Assembly: GCF_040939455.1 (NCBI RefSeq)
Contig: NC_134120.1
Span: 58,667,001 to 58,731,000, forward strand
Direction: 5' to 3'
Source of the DNA: Microcebus murinus
Lineage: Eukaryota > Chordata > Mammalia > Primates > Cheirogaleidae
Length of the DNA: 64,000 nt
Below the pieces are notes generated by a model that was not told where the DNA came from, searched no databases, and worked only from the letters and a program-made list of their open reading frames with translations. This document shows positions 46,776 through 58,241 of this stretch, in pieces. The translations under genes were made by a program, and so were the position numbers. How positions within the stretch are numbered: the stretch's first letter is position 1; each line of letters opens with the position of its first letter.

Positions 46776-48819
46776 ATGCAGCTCACTCTGCGGACATCAG
46801 AGGCATTGGAGAATCCCTCTCCTTGCCAACCTCCCACTTCCAGTCATCTGACCTCTTCCCCAAGCCCAAACCCTCCCCAACCCTACTACATGCACTCTAG
46901 CTTGGACCCCATGATCACTTGCTTGGACTGTTGCCTTCTAACTGGAACTTCCATCTTATTTCCATCTCATGCCTGTACCTCCTTAAAACCCAGCCATGGT
47001 GCTTGAATGATGCTCCATCTAAAAATTAAAGCATGACCATACCACTCTCGTCTTAAAGTTCTTGTTGTGACAGTGGCCTCCAGATTCTTGTGCTGTTGCT
47101 CTAGAATCATATGGGGTGCTGCGTCCTGTGCAGGAGAGAAAGCTTTGTCATCAGGATTGACCTGATGGGGGAGTCAGAGCTCATCAAGAAACTATGGAGT
47201 AACGCAGACTGTTAACAGTGCTATATGAAAGGCACAAATAGAATTCACAAGAACACAAGGAGTTAGACATTTATTCCCACTGGAGGACTCTGGCAAAGTT
47301 CCCTAGGGGACTATCCTCAGACTAGTGGGCACAGAGTAAGGAAGGGCACTGGAGGGAGTGTGCCTTCCCTGAATGTGAGTCATCTGTCCCCAAATGCCAG
47401 GCTTTCAGTGCACATTTCCAGAATAAATAAATGAATGGAGTCAGTGAGCAAAAATAAATGGCTATTAGACACAATGGCAGCAGAAGCAAGCATCTGAGGA
47501 TATCATTAATGGTCAATAAGTCATGCTTATGATTCAAAAAATTTCTGGCTAAATCCATTCTAAACCTTAACGAAACCAAGGACCTGTCTGTGCATAACTC
47601 AAACCTACGCAAAATCTGATAAACAATGTCAGCCCAAAATTCAACAGTACGTGTTTTAATATTGATATTGTTGGATGGTGGACACAATACACTCTCCCTG
47701 CCAAGTGTGAGTCATTTGATTCAGTTTCATTTCAGATACGATGCTGATATATAAGCTCTATGAGGCTATGAGATGGTCTTTAAAGAGTACAGTCATTCAA
47801 AATGTATTATGAGAAGTTGACTCTTTAGAGCTTACCATTCCATTCTTTAGAATTTATCTCGACTTCCTTCACAGATTCAGAGTTTATTAATTTTTTATTA
47901 CATATCAAGCATTTTCTGCTTCACATGTCCTTTTGTTGTTTTTGAAATTATGTTCAACTGTACAATCACACTATCACATACTGTCACAATTCTAGACCTT
48001 ATTTGTCTTATCCTTCTTTGTTGTTTCTTAAGAGCACAATTCTCCCCCTTTTGAGTTATTTTAATCTGATGCATGTTTAAAAGTTTGGCTAGAGTAATTT
48101 CCAATTAATTTATTTCCAGAAAAATATGTGGGTAGGGGAATATTTTGAGCACCATACATATCCTGAAGAGTTCCCTTACCCTCACATAACAACAAAGGTT
48201 TAACTATGTGCGAAATTCTAAAATTATAATTCTGTATCCTCAGACCTCTGGAAACATCTGCTCCACCACATTCTAGAAGTTAGCACTGCAGAGGAGACTC
48301 TGTTGCTGGTCAGTCCTCTTCCCTTTTGAGGTAACCTGCGTATTTATTTTTTGTTCTTTGTTTCTCCCTCCATATTCCCCTTTGCTTTAGAATTCAGATA
48401 TTCTACCACAATACAGCAGCTATGTTTATGTTGCTTTAATTATTCCTTCTTGCAGTGGGTGAGTATGGTCAAACTCAGTATTTATTGTTCTCTAGATCTT
48501 AAGTTGTATTTATTTATAAGCGGGCATCTTTCTAAAGTCACAGCTAGCTCCTTTCCTGAGCACAGCAGAGCACAGGCCTGAACAATTGTTCCTACTTGTA
48601 TGCCACAGAGCTGGACTCAGAAGCCCCACATCATCTTCTTATTATTTTGCCTTCAAATTTAAAAGGCAACAAGTAGCATCAAGAATTCACGACATTTTTC
48701 TTTCATTCCATAGCAGAGTGCATAGAAAAGTGTTTTCTGTTTGTTCATTCGAGCAGGCACATTCAATACTTGCTAAAGCTAAGCTGTGAGAAATACTACT
48801 AGTTGGACAAGCAGCTAAT
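46776..48819. other. Presumed intron DNA with only weak repeat traces
   Basis: 46790-47060 has L2-like sense text ('actggaacttccatcttatttcc...cttaaaacccagcc'), too degraded to call firmly. The rest (47060-48815) shows no named repeat. No exon or RNA gene is evident. Confidence 0.35.
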
Positions 48820-49965
48820 TCTTGCCCGCTCTCTTGCACGCAGTCGGCACAGGGCGCAGCCGCGGCACGCCACTGTGGCGTCGCCGCTTCCGAAGAGGAG
48901 CCCGGGGTTGCACCCCTGTGCAACAGGATACCAGTGCCCTGTCCCCAGCGGCTGGCGTGACTTCGCACGGGCACCAGCCCACCCCTGCAGACAGCTCGGC
49001 TGTCACAGCGACACTGGGATAAAAGCTTTGTGGCCAAGCTAAAGGGCCTCATGACCTCCTTTCATCTGTGTTCTTAAAGCCGACTGCGGCCGGGCTGCGG
49101 CGGCGGCAGGAAACGGGGCTCGGGCGGCCCAGCGCGGGCCTCCCGGGGCGCGCCACCCGCGGCGGCGCCAGGCGGGCACGGGCGGGCCGTGCGCCCTCGG
49201 CCGAGTCGCCGCGCCAGGCCAGGCCGTCCCGCCCGGCTCCACGACCCGGCTCGGCGCCGGCGCCGCGTGCGTCCCGCCCGCCGCCGCCCCACCTACCCAG
49301 CAGCAGCAGCCGGTGCGTCCGCCGCAGGTCGCGCTCCTGCTCGCGCAGCGCGCGGTCGATGCCGCGGCTGACCCTCCTCGCGTCCCGCGCGGCCTCGCGC
49401 TCCTCGGCGCGCGCCGGGCTCCCGCCGCCCCAGCGGAGCGCGGGCCGGGCCGGGGCCGGGGCCGGGGCCGGGGCGGGCGGCGCGTCCTGCTCGGGCGGCT
49501 CCGAGGCGGCGCAGGGCGCGTCCCCCGGGCCGCCGAAGAGCAGCGGCCGCAGGCTGTAGCACAGACCCATGAGGGCGCGCGCTCAGGCCGGCGCCCCGCG
49601 GAGCGGCGGGAGGGCCGCGGGCCGCACGCCGAGGGCCCGCCCCCCTCCGCCCCCGAGGGCCATGGTGCACGTCCGCGGGGCGCAGGGGCGGCGGCCCGGG
49701 CGGCTGGAGATCACCTGGGAACGCCGAGAACCGGCCGAGCCCCCCGTCTCCGCGAGCCCGGCCCGGGTTACCCGAATGCTGCCGTTCGCTGCCGTAAATA
49801 CTGCCGCCCTAGCAGGTCCCCGCTACCGTAACCGCCGCCGCGCATGCGACTCTCTGCTACCGTAAATACCGCCGTGCGAGCCCGGCGCGCAACTGCACAC
49901 AGCGCTGCGGTGGCGGGGCTGTCGCTACCCGGAGCTGCTGCGGGAGCAGTCAGGGAACCGCTGCG
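48820..49965 (-). promoter_or_regulatory. GNAL: GNAL XL promoter CpG island
   Basis: Dense CpG from about 48840, strongest 49075-49900, spanning the XL first exon. Upstream of the start codon (49571-49960 on plus coordinates) there is an NRF1-like palindrome CGCGCATGCG (49839-49848), GC boxes and three copies of a CT(A/G)CCGTAA-containing motif (49789-49807, 49822-49838, 49856-49873). No TATA box is visible, as expected for a CpG promoter with dispersed starts. The island ends where an Alu begins at 49974, so the upstream promoter border is a young repeat. Confidence 0.75.
49297..49570 (-). CDS. GNAL: GNAL exon 1 of the long isoform (XL G-olf alpha), N-terminus only
   Basis: GNAL encodes the alpha subunit of G-olf, the membrane-associated GTPase that couples odorant, D1 dopamine and A2A adenosine receptors to adenylyl cyclase. 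The 92-residue frame starts MGLCYSLRPLLFGGPGD, the known start of the long isoform, then a Pro/Ala repeat, an acidic/basic alpha-N helix region (VSRGIDRALREQERDLRRTHR) and LLLLG at the edge of the P-loop. The donor is immediately after: exon CTG G|GTAGGT, phase 1, the conserved G-alpha exon 1/2 boundary; AGESGKS would follow in the next exon to the left, outside the window. Compared with my recollection of human, about 30 residues of the variable linker (roughly residues 43-52 here) are missing, while both ends are conserved. Start chosen by homology; the frame stays open past the donor only because of GC richness. Confidence 0.9.
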
Positions 49966-49973
49966 GGCCGCAA

Positions 49974-50262
<289 letters not shown>

Positions 50263-51224
50263 AGAGAGACAGCGACAAAAGAAAACCACGGTGGCCTTGA
50301 TCCTGCACAGCGATAAATAAGAATGGAAAGCGGGTGCAGACATAGAGATGCTGGCTTTATAGCCGTCGATTCCATAAAGTGTTACTTGTGGAGATCTCTG
50401 CACCTCGCTACCGCTTTTCTGCTCACCAGCATCTTACACACGCACACACGTCCACACTCTCTTGATCCCTGCTTTAATACTGTTACACCTTTGACCTCGA
50501 CAAAGTCTCTGATTCTGGATGTCCATGACACCATTTTTAGCAATCGTGACACTTAAAAATTTTAAATGAGCACATATAATTGTCATATACTATTTACATT
50601 TGCTAAAATAGAATATGAAATTGCACATTTTATTGTATTTCTTAATCCACAATATAGTGCAGAGAGGAGCAGAGGCACTTTCAGATTGGGTGTTCTCCAG
50701 GTCTCTGCAGATGAGACGCCCCCAGAGGCCCCACCTTCTCTGTTATTTCCCACATACTACACTTCATCTTATGGAGCTTTTGCAACAGGTGAATATTTCA
50801 ATATAACTTGTAAGAAACCTGCTATGTTAATTTCTAGGAAAATGATATGGGATATTATTACTGATAGTTAAATATACCTAATATAAATCCCATCATACCC
50901 CAGTTTCGTCCATTTAATGCCTCGCAGCATGCAGCACAGTGTATGCTGTGCTAGTTGGCGCTGGGTGTAAATATTTCATTTGATTAAAATTTTAAATATG
51001 AAGTTGGGGATCCAGAGCTCACATTTCTTTGGGAGCCCTGTTAATAGCACATGTATATACAATGTAATACTTTTGATCTAACATTGTCTCAAAACATTCA
51101 CCAAAATTATGGCATACTTTCAGATCTTTGAGCAGTACAAGAAAGGAGGAAGGACTATAGAAAGTCTAACTTGGGAAAACATAAAAAGTTACTAAATATC
51201 ACTGTCATTTTCACTATTCAGCCA
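50263..51224. other. GNAL 5' flank, no gene recognised
   Basis: About 960 bp of AT-rich DNA without a named repeat. A 101-codon plus-strand frame (50566-50871) shows no motif. Confidence 0.35.
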
Positions 51225-51560
51225 TTCATTTGTCCATTCAATCATTCACTTAATTAATATTTATTAGGTATCTACAGTGTGCTAGGCTTTCTTGCTGGTG
51301 AGGCAAAAGACATGAGTCCTTGCGAAATTTATACATTAGTGAGGTAGTATTTCAATCATATAAACACAAGTAAATATATTTATTATACATTGCAAATTAT
51401 TCAAGTGCCATGAAGGGAAACAGCAGGGTTTTCTGAGGATTAAGAAGGGACTTTCCCATTCACATTGGGGTGGAGGGAAGAGTAGTATGGGAGACAGGTA
51501 AGGTCTTTGGGGAAAAAAAGGAATATATGAACTGAGACCTGAGGGACTGATAGCAATTGC
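51225..51560 (-). mobile_element. L2 LINE remnant
   Basis: Plus-strand 'ttaatatttattaggtatctacagtgtgctaggctttc', 'caagtgccatgaagggaaacagcagg' and 'atgaactgagacctgagggactga' are antisense L2 3' landmarks in order. Confidence 0.7.
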
Positions 51561-51691
51561 TCTTCTGTTATAACTCACTAGCTAAACTTTATCAGCTAGT
51601 ATCAAGTGAGAAGGTTAACATTTTATTTATATGTTAAAGCAAGCTGAAAATGAAAATAAATGTAGTATGTATTTTTTAAACTTAAGTACAT

Positions 51692-52171
51692 TGTTAGAGA
51701 CTAAGACCCTCAACACCCCAACGACTTGTCCTACACACGGGCCTCGCCCTGGAAAATTCCCAGGAGGAAAATAAGCACCCAACCCTCCAGCTATAGCTCC
51801 GAGAAGAATGCATTTCAAGACGTGCTTGCTCCAGGGTGTGCTACCTGCAATTGTTTGCTCCAGGGTATGCTACCTGCAATTGTTCCGGACCCCCGCCCAG
51901 TTGAGGTTGAGTGATCAGTTACAAACAGCTTCGAAGCCGATAAGATGCTAATTGGGGCTGATTGACCCAAACCTGAGCCTCATCATCCCCCCACTCTATT
52001 TTTCTGTTCATACTTCCTTGTTTCTGTATGATTATAAAACCAGCAGAAAATCTAAGTAAAGCAGACCTTGACAACCCTTTGCTTGGTCTAGTTCCTTTCT
52101 CTCGCCCATCTCTTTCAGGCAAGGTCCCCCTTGACCCCCGCGAGTAACAGAAGGTCCCGTGGGTTGGGACA
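51692..52171 (+). mobile_element. Solo LTR, class II (ERVK-like), 6-bp target duplication
   Basis: 480 bp starting TGTTAGAGAC and ending GTTGGGACA, flanked by gtacat (51686-51691) and gtacgt (52172-52177), a 6-bp duplication with one mismatch, as made by betaretrovirus-like integrases. A TATA box TATAAAA lies at 52033-52039, followed by a plausible short R/U5. A 29-bp direct duplication (51826-51853 and 51855-51882) sits in U3. No internal region remains; family name not recognised. Confidence 0.75.
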
Positions 52172-52177
52172 GTACGT

Positions 52178-52574
52178 AAATCAAAATGTGGCCCCTTGTT
52201 GAAAAATTAAGAATTTCAAGACAGTGATAGCAGAGCTTTAAATCAAGTGTGGGGCCCTGTGTGAATTTGCAAGTCACATGAGCATGAAGTCGGCTCTATT
52301 TTCTGACTTGAAATGTTAGAGAATAGAATTTGGAGCTGGGAGAAAAGCCAGACAGTCAGCAGTGAAATGATAGAAGGGAGGGAACTTCATAGGTGTCGGC
52401 CCCACAAATCAATCTGTATATAAATCTATTCAAGTCTTTGGCAGATCACTAAACAACAGTAGATGAGGGAGACCCTGATGGCCTGACAAGACACCATAAA
52501 AGCTAAAAGAACAAAGATTTCAGAGGTGCTTCTCACTTTAGGGAAAACAGAGTTTGGAGTTCGAGTCCAGTCAA
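52178..52574. other. No gene recognised
   Basis: About 400 bp between an LTR and the L1M; no repeat or coding feature identified. Confidence 0.3.
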
Positions 52575-53123
52575 GTGAACTGGTTTATAGAACAGAACAA
52601 CAACAAAAAAAAATCCCAAAAATGACTCATTAGAGAAATATAACAGAATTCAAAGTCTCTACAACATACCATTCATAATGTCCATGTCCAATAAAAAAAT
52701 CACTAGATATGCATAGAGGCAGGAAAATATGGCCCAAAGTTAAGGGGAAACTGATGTAAATTGATGCCTAGATGACCCAGATGTAACAATTAGCAGACAG
52801 GGATTTTAAAGCAGCTATTAAAAACATGTTCAAAGATTTAAAAGTAGATGTACATATAATGAATGAACAGATAGAGAATCTCAGCAGAGAAATTAAAGCT
52901 GTAAAAAGAAACAAATGGAAATACATTCACTGGATGTGCCTAACAGCTGGTTTAAGATAGAAGAACAAATTGATGAACTAGAAAATAGATCAATAGAAAT
53001 GATCCTATTTGAAGAAAAGAGAGAAAAAACAATTGAAGAAAATGAATAAATCCTCAGACACCTGTTGGTCAATGTTATTTGGTCTAATATGAATGTACTT
53101 AGAGTCTTAGAAAGAGACTAGAG

Positions 53124-53412
53124 AGGCTGGGTGTGGTGGCTCACGCCTGTAATCCTAGCACTTTGGGAGGCCAAGGCAGGAGGATTGCTCAAGGTCAGGA
53201 GTTTGACACCAGCCTGAGCAAGAGTGAGACTCCATCTCTACTAAAAATAGAAAAATTAGCCCACTGAGGTGGTGGTTACCTGCAGCCCCAGCTACTTGGG
53301 AGGCTGAAGCAGGAGGATTGCTTGAGCCCAGGAGTTTGAGGTTGCTGTGAGCTAGGCTGATGCCATAGTACTCTAGCCTAGGCTGAATGAGACCCTGTCT
53401 CAAAAAAGAGAG
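53124..53412 (+). mobile_element. Alu, strepsirrhine type
   Basis: Begins ggctgggtgtggtggctcacgcc; right arm has 'gctgtgagctaggctgatgcc', slightly shortened near the end; the tail is followed by GA-rich sequence (gagagagaggagag). Inserted in the L1M ORF1 region. Confidence 0.9.
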
Positions 53413-54098
53413 AGAGGAGAGAGAAAATGAGACAGAAACAATATTGGAAGGAATAGTGGCCTCAAATTTTTGAAATACAAAGACAACTTATAAATCCAAG
53501 AAACCCAATGAAGCACAGTCAGGATAAATACTCAGAAAATCACACTTAGGCACATATAGTAAAACTGCTGAACTCCAAATATGATAGGAAAGTTTTGAAA
53601 ATAGTCAAAGAAAAAAGAGACATTATGTATGGGAAAAAACATATAGTTAATGTTGGCTTTTTATCAGAAACAATGAAGGTCAAAAGGCAACAGAATGGTA
53701 CAGTTGAACTACTGAAAAGCAAATGGCTATCAAACCAGAATTTTATATCCTACAAAATTATATTTCAATAATAAAGGTGAAAAAAAAATTAAGATAAAAA
53801 AATCTGAGAGAATTTGCCATTAGCTGACCAACACTATGAAAAATGTTAAATGGAACTCTTTAGGCTGAAAGTGTATGACATAAGATGTTACCAGATCTAG
53901 GGGGAAATAAAGATCAGCAGAAATGGTAAATATGTGGGTAAACAAAGTCTATATCCTTTGTTTTAAAATTTTTAAAAAAACACAATCCTGTTTAAGAAAA
54001 AATAATAGTAGTATATCATGGGTTTATCATGGGTTTATGATGTATACAGATGAAATTGTGTGAAATATATGAAAATGTTACAAAAGATAGGGGTGGAG

Positions 54099-54707
54099 TG
54101 CCGGAGCCAGCCGGCGACTGCGGCACCTGGAGTTAGGGGCGAGGCTGAGAAATGAAGAGACAACACACAGATGGGGACGGGAGGACGGAGTCCTTGCTGA
54201 CTGCCGCGCCGCGTTCATTTCAGTTGCTATATTTATACAGATAAGAACAAAGGAGAAGCAAAATGCAATGGATACATGTCTTCGTTAAACCAGAAAACAA
54301 AACAGTTCTTGTTTTTTCTCAACCATGCGTCATTTGGATAGCCTTTTCCCTTGCTTAAGCAGTTTTCTAGTCTACAACTTAACTTTCTTCTGATATCAAT
54401 AAAGCTACAAATACTCAACTATGATCACTCAGTGCAAGGAAAAGAGCACCCGAGCGTGACTGACAGTCCTGGGAAAGGAGTGTGCAGGGCTTCGGGGGGC
54501 TATAAGCTACGAGGGCTGTGTGCACAGGATGACTTCAGTGACCTTCCATAACTGCTACTGCTGTCTCCAGCACCCCCCGTGAGCTGGGAGAAAGGCCAAG
54601 AATGTCAGAGCTCTGAGTCAAGGCGCCAGGTGCTGTGTCTCAAAGACCCCAGTTTTCCAGGCAGCAACCGCACTTTAACTCTCCCGTGTCCAGGACAGCT
54701 CCCGACA
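54099..54707 (-). mobile_element. Solo LTR, class II (ERVK-like), perfect 6-bp target duplication
   Basis: 609 bp reading TGTCGGGAGC...CTCCGGCA on the minus strand, flanked by identical gtggag (54093-54098 and 54708-54713). A minus-strand TATA-type box lies at 54228-54238 (TATAAATATAG), about 130 bp from the 3' end. TG...CA ends plus 6-bp duplication and the TGTCGGGAGC opening are typical of betaretroviral LTRs. The perfect duplication suggests a recent insertion. No coding sequence remains. Confidence 0.85.
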
Positions 54708-54799
54708 GTGGAGTACAGGAACTATATTCTCACAAAATCCCAATATTTTATGTCAAATGGTATAATATTAACTCTAAGTAGATTATGATAAGTTACCAA

Positions 54800-55005
54800 T
54801 AGGACTTTCTGTGGCGATGGAAATATTCTATGTCTACTTTGTGATATATAAGGCAGCCACTAGCCACACACACTCATTGAACACTTGAAATGTGTACTGT
54901 GATGAAAGAACAAAATTTTAATTTCATTTAATTTTGATTAGCTTAAATTTTAAATTTAAATAACCATGTGTGGCTAATAGCTATCACTTCATACAATGCA
55001 GCCCT
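54800..55005. mobile_element. hAT-type MITE-like fragment
   Basis: Contains 'ggcagccactagccacacac', 'cattgaacacttgaaatgtg', an AT-rich centre and 'ccatgtgtggctaatagctatc', i.e. inverted 'tagccaca...tgtggcta' words seen in non-autonomous hAT-Charlie elements. The family is not resolved. Confidence 0.45.
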
Positions 55006-55332
55006 GGAGTAACCACTAAAAAAATAATGTAGTTTATTTTTCAAAAGCCAATAGAAAAATAAAACTGAAATCTCAAAAAATTCAGTTAAACCCAAAGAAA
55101 GAAGGAACAGAGAGAAACAAACAAATGAACTAAGTAGGAAACAAATAGCAAAACAGCAGATTTAAATCCAACCATAATTAAATATAAATGGACTAGACCC
55201 CCCAAATAAAAGGCAGAGAATATCAGAGTGGATAAAAATGAAAAGAGCCAACCCTTTGCTGTTAATAAAGCACACACTTTAAATACAGACACAAATAGGT
55301 TGACAGTAAAGAGAAGGAAAAATATATACCGT

Positions 55333-55697
55333 GGTGTTAAAGACTGAATGTACCCCCTCCAGTTCATGTGCTGAAGCCCTGACCCTCAATGTGATAGTAT
55401 TTGGAGATGGCACCTTTGGGAGGTGATGAGAGTTGGGTGAGGGCACGAATGCGGGGTCCTTGTGATGGGATAAGTGCCCTTACGGGAAGAGACACCAGAG
55501 GGCGTTCTCTCACACTCTGCCCTATGAGCACAGAGTGAGAAGGTGGCCTTCTATAAGCCAGGAAGACAGCCCTCACCAGAACCAAACCATGCACTCTGAT
55601 CTTGGACTTCCAGCTTCCAGAACTGAGAGAAAATAAATTCTGTTGTTTAAGTCACCTAGTCTATATTTTTTCATGGCAGCATAAGCAGACCAAGATA
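55333..55697 (+). mobile_element. MLT1-type (MaLR) LTR, sense
   Basis: Begins 'gttaaagactgaatgtaccccctcc', then 'ccctcaatgtgatagtatttggagatgg', 'gggaggtgatgag', 'gataagtgcccttacgggaagagacacc', 'aagccaggaagacagccctcacc', 'gaactgagagaaaataaattctgttg' and end 'ataagcagaccaaga'. Complete or nearly so. Confidence 0.9.
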
Positions 55698-55701
55698 CAC
55701 A

Positions 55702-56140
55702 GTGTGTTGGTTTCCTAGGACTGCAGAAACAAATTACCACAAACTGGGAAGTTTAACACAACATAAATTCATTATCTACCGTTCTGGAGACCAGAAGTTG
55801 AAGTCAAGATGTGGGCAAGGCCACACTCTCTCTGAAAGTGGTAGGGGAGAATCCTTTCTTGCCTCTTCCGATTTCTGGAGGCTCCTGGCATTCCTTGGCT
55901 TGTGGCCGCATCACGCTAGCCTCTGCTTTGCTTTCACGTGACCTTTCTTTTGTCTCTGTGCGTCCTCTTCTGTGTCTTATGAGCTCATGCCCACTAGATT
56001 TAGGGATTGCCCTACTTCAGTACGATCTTATTTTGATCCTTACTTTAATTACAATCTGCAAAGACAATTTACAAATAAGGTCACATTCTGAGTCTCTGGG
56101 TAGACGTGAATTTTGGGAGGACACTATTTAATACACTTCA
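55702..56140 (-). mobile_element. MLT1-type (MaLR) LTR, antisense, adjacent to the previous one
   Basis: Plus-strand 'gtgttggtttcctaggactgcagaaacaaattaccacaaactggg', 'gttctggagaccagaag', 'ccttggcttgtggccgcatcac', 'ttaattacaatctgcaaag' and 'aaggtcacattctgagtc' are antisense MaLR LTR landmarks. It starts only about 5 bp after the sense LTR at 55333, giving a tail-to-tail pair from different subfamilies. Confidence 0.85.
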
Positions 56141-57978
56141 CATGGAACTATTAATCACAAGAAACATGAAGTGTCTATATTATTATCAAGTAAATTAGCC
56201 TTTGAGATAAGGAGGTTTATTGGAAATAGAGAAGACTATTTCATTGTGCTGCAAGGGTTAGTACATTAGAAAGACATAACAAATACAAATATATAATATA
56301 CACAGGCTTCAGAATATACTATCTGACAGAACGTAAGGGAGAAGTAAATAAATCCACAATCCTAGTTGGATCTTTTAACATACTTGTCTCATTAACAGAA
56401 AACCAGAAAATCTGAACTATAGGTCACATGTAACCAGTTGATATTTATTGAACTCTACACCTAACAAAGGCAAATGCTCTTACCAAGTTCATGTGGAATG
56501 TTTCCCAAGATAGACCAGATCTAGGGCCAAAAATAAGTCTCAAAAAATTATAAAATATTGCAAGTCTCATGAAAGAGTATGCTTTCTGGCCACAATGGAA
56601 TAAAATTAGAATAATGGTAAATAAAGTATGTAGAAAATTTCCAAATATTTTGAAATTAAACAATAAACTTCTGAATAACCCATGGTTCTAGGAAGAAACA
56701 ACAAGGGAAGGAGAAGTATTCGAAACTGAATAATAACAAAAATGCCTCATATCAAAATTTGTGAGGTGTAGCTAAAGCAGTTCTTAGGTGAACACTTATA
56801 GCTTTAATTGTTTACTTTTGAAAGGAAGAAAGGCTTAAAATCTTTGATCTTAGTTTCCACCATAAGAATCTAGAAAAAGATTAGAAATTAAACTCAAAAT
56901 AAGTAGAATAAAATAAGGAAATAGTGAAAAACAAAAATCAAAGAAATTAAAAACAAACTAAGAGGAAATGAGGAAAGCAAAATATTCCTCTTTGAAAAGT
57001 TTAATAAAATTAATGAATCTCCAGCAAGAAATAGTGAAAACACAAATTACCAATATCAGGTATAAAAGAGAGAATATTGTTACAAAGTCTACATATACCA
57101 AAATCATAATATGGGAATATTGTGAACAACTTTATGTCAACATATTTGACAACTTAGATGGAATGGATAAATTCCTTGAAAAACACAATTTATTAAATCT
57201 AACACAAGAAAAAACAGAAAATCTGAATAGTGGTGTATCTAGCAAGGAAATTGGAGTTGTTTAAAAAGTGTTCCCACAAAAAGAACTCCAGATATAGATG
57301 ATTTTATTGATGATTCTGTACAACATTTAAAGAAGAAACATTATTAATCTTACACAAACTCTTTCAGAATACAGAGGAAGAAAAAATGTCTTGTGACTTG
57401 AGCCCAGCACAACTTTAATACAAAAACTTGACATAAAATAGAAAAACAGGAAATTTAAGACCAATGTGGCTTATGAATATAGATGCAAAAAAACTTTTAA
57501 AAATACTAACAAATTAAATTAGTAATGTAGAAAAATAAAAATGTTATTACTGAGTGCATAATGCATAATGCAAGGTTAATATAATATTTGATAACCATTC
57601 AATACAATTCACTGTATTACTATGTTGAAGAAGAGATATGATATAATTACCTCAATAGATGCAGGAAAAAATTTTTTAAAAATTAATATTCATTTATGGA
57701 AAAAATGCCAACTCCTAGCAAACTAGGAAAAAATAAACTTCTGATATTGGAATCATTAAAATCCTGTAGCTAACATCATAATTAATGGTAAAACATGAAA
57801 ACTTCCTTCCTAATATTGGAAATAAGGCAAAGATGTCTGCTCTCAGACACCTTAAACATTTTCCATTTCACATTCCACTTGAGGTCCTGGCAATTGTAAT
57901 AAAGCAAGAAGAAAAGGAACTTTTAAGTGTGAAGACTGGAAATGAAAAAGTAAAGTTGTCTTTATTCTCAAATGACAT

Positions 57979-58241
<263 letters not shown>

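Noticed and set aside
49049..49296. Continuation of the GNAL frame past LLLLG
   Set aside because: The conserved G-alpha phase-1 splice donor lies exactly there; the downstream reading is GC-rich intron.
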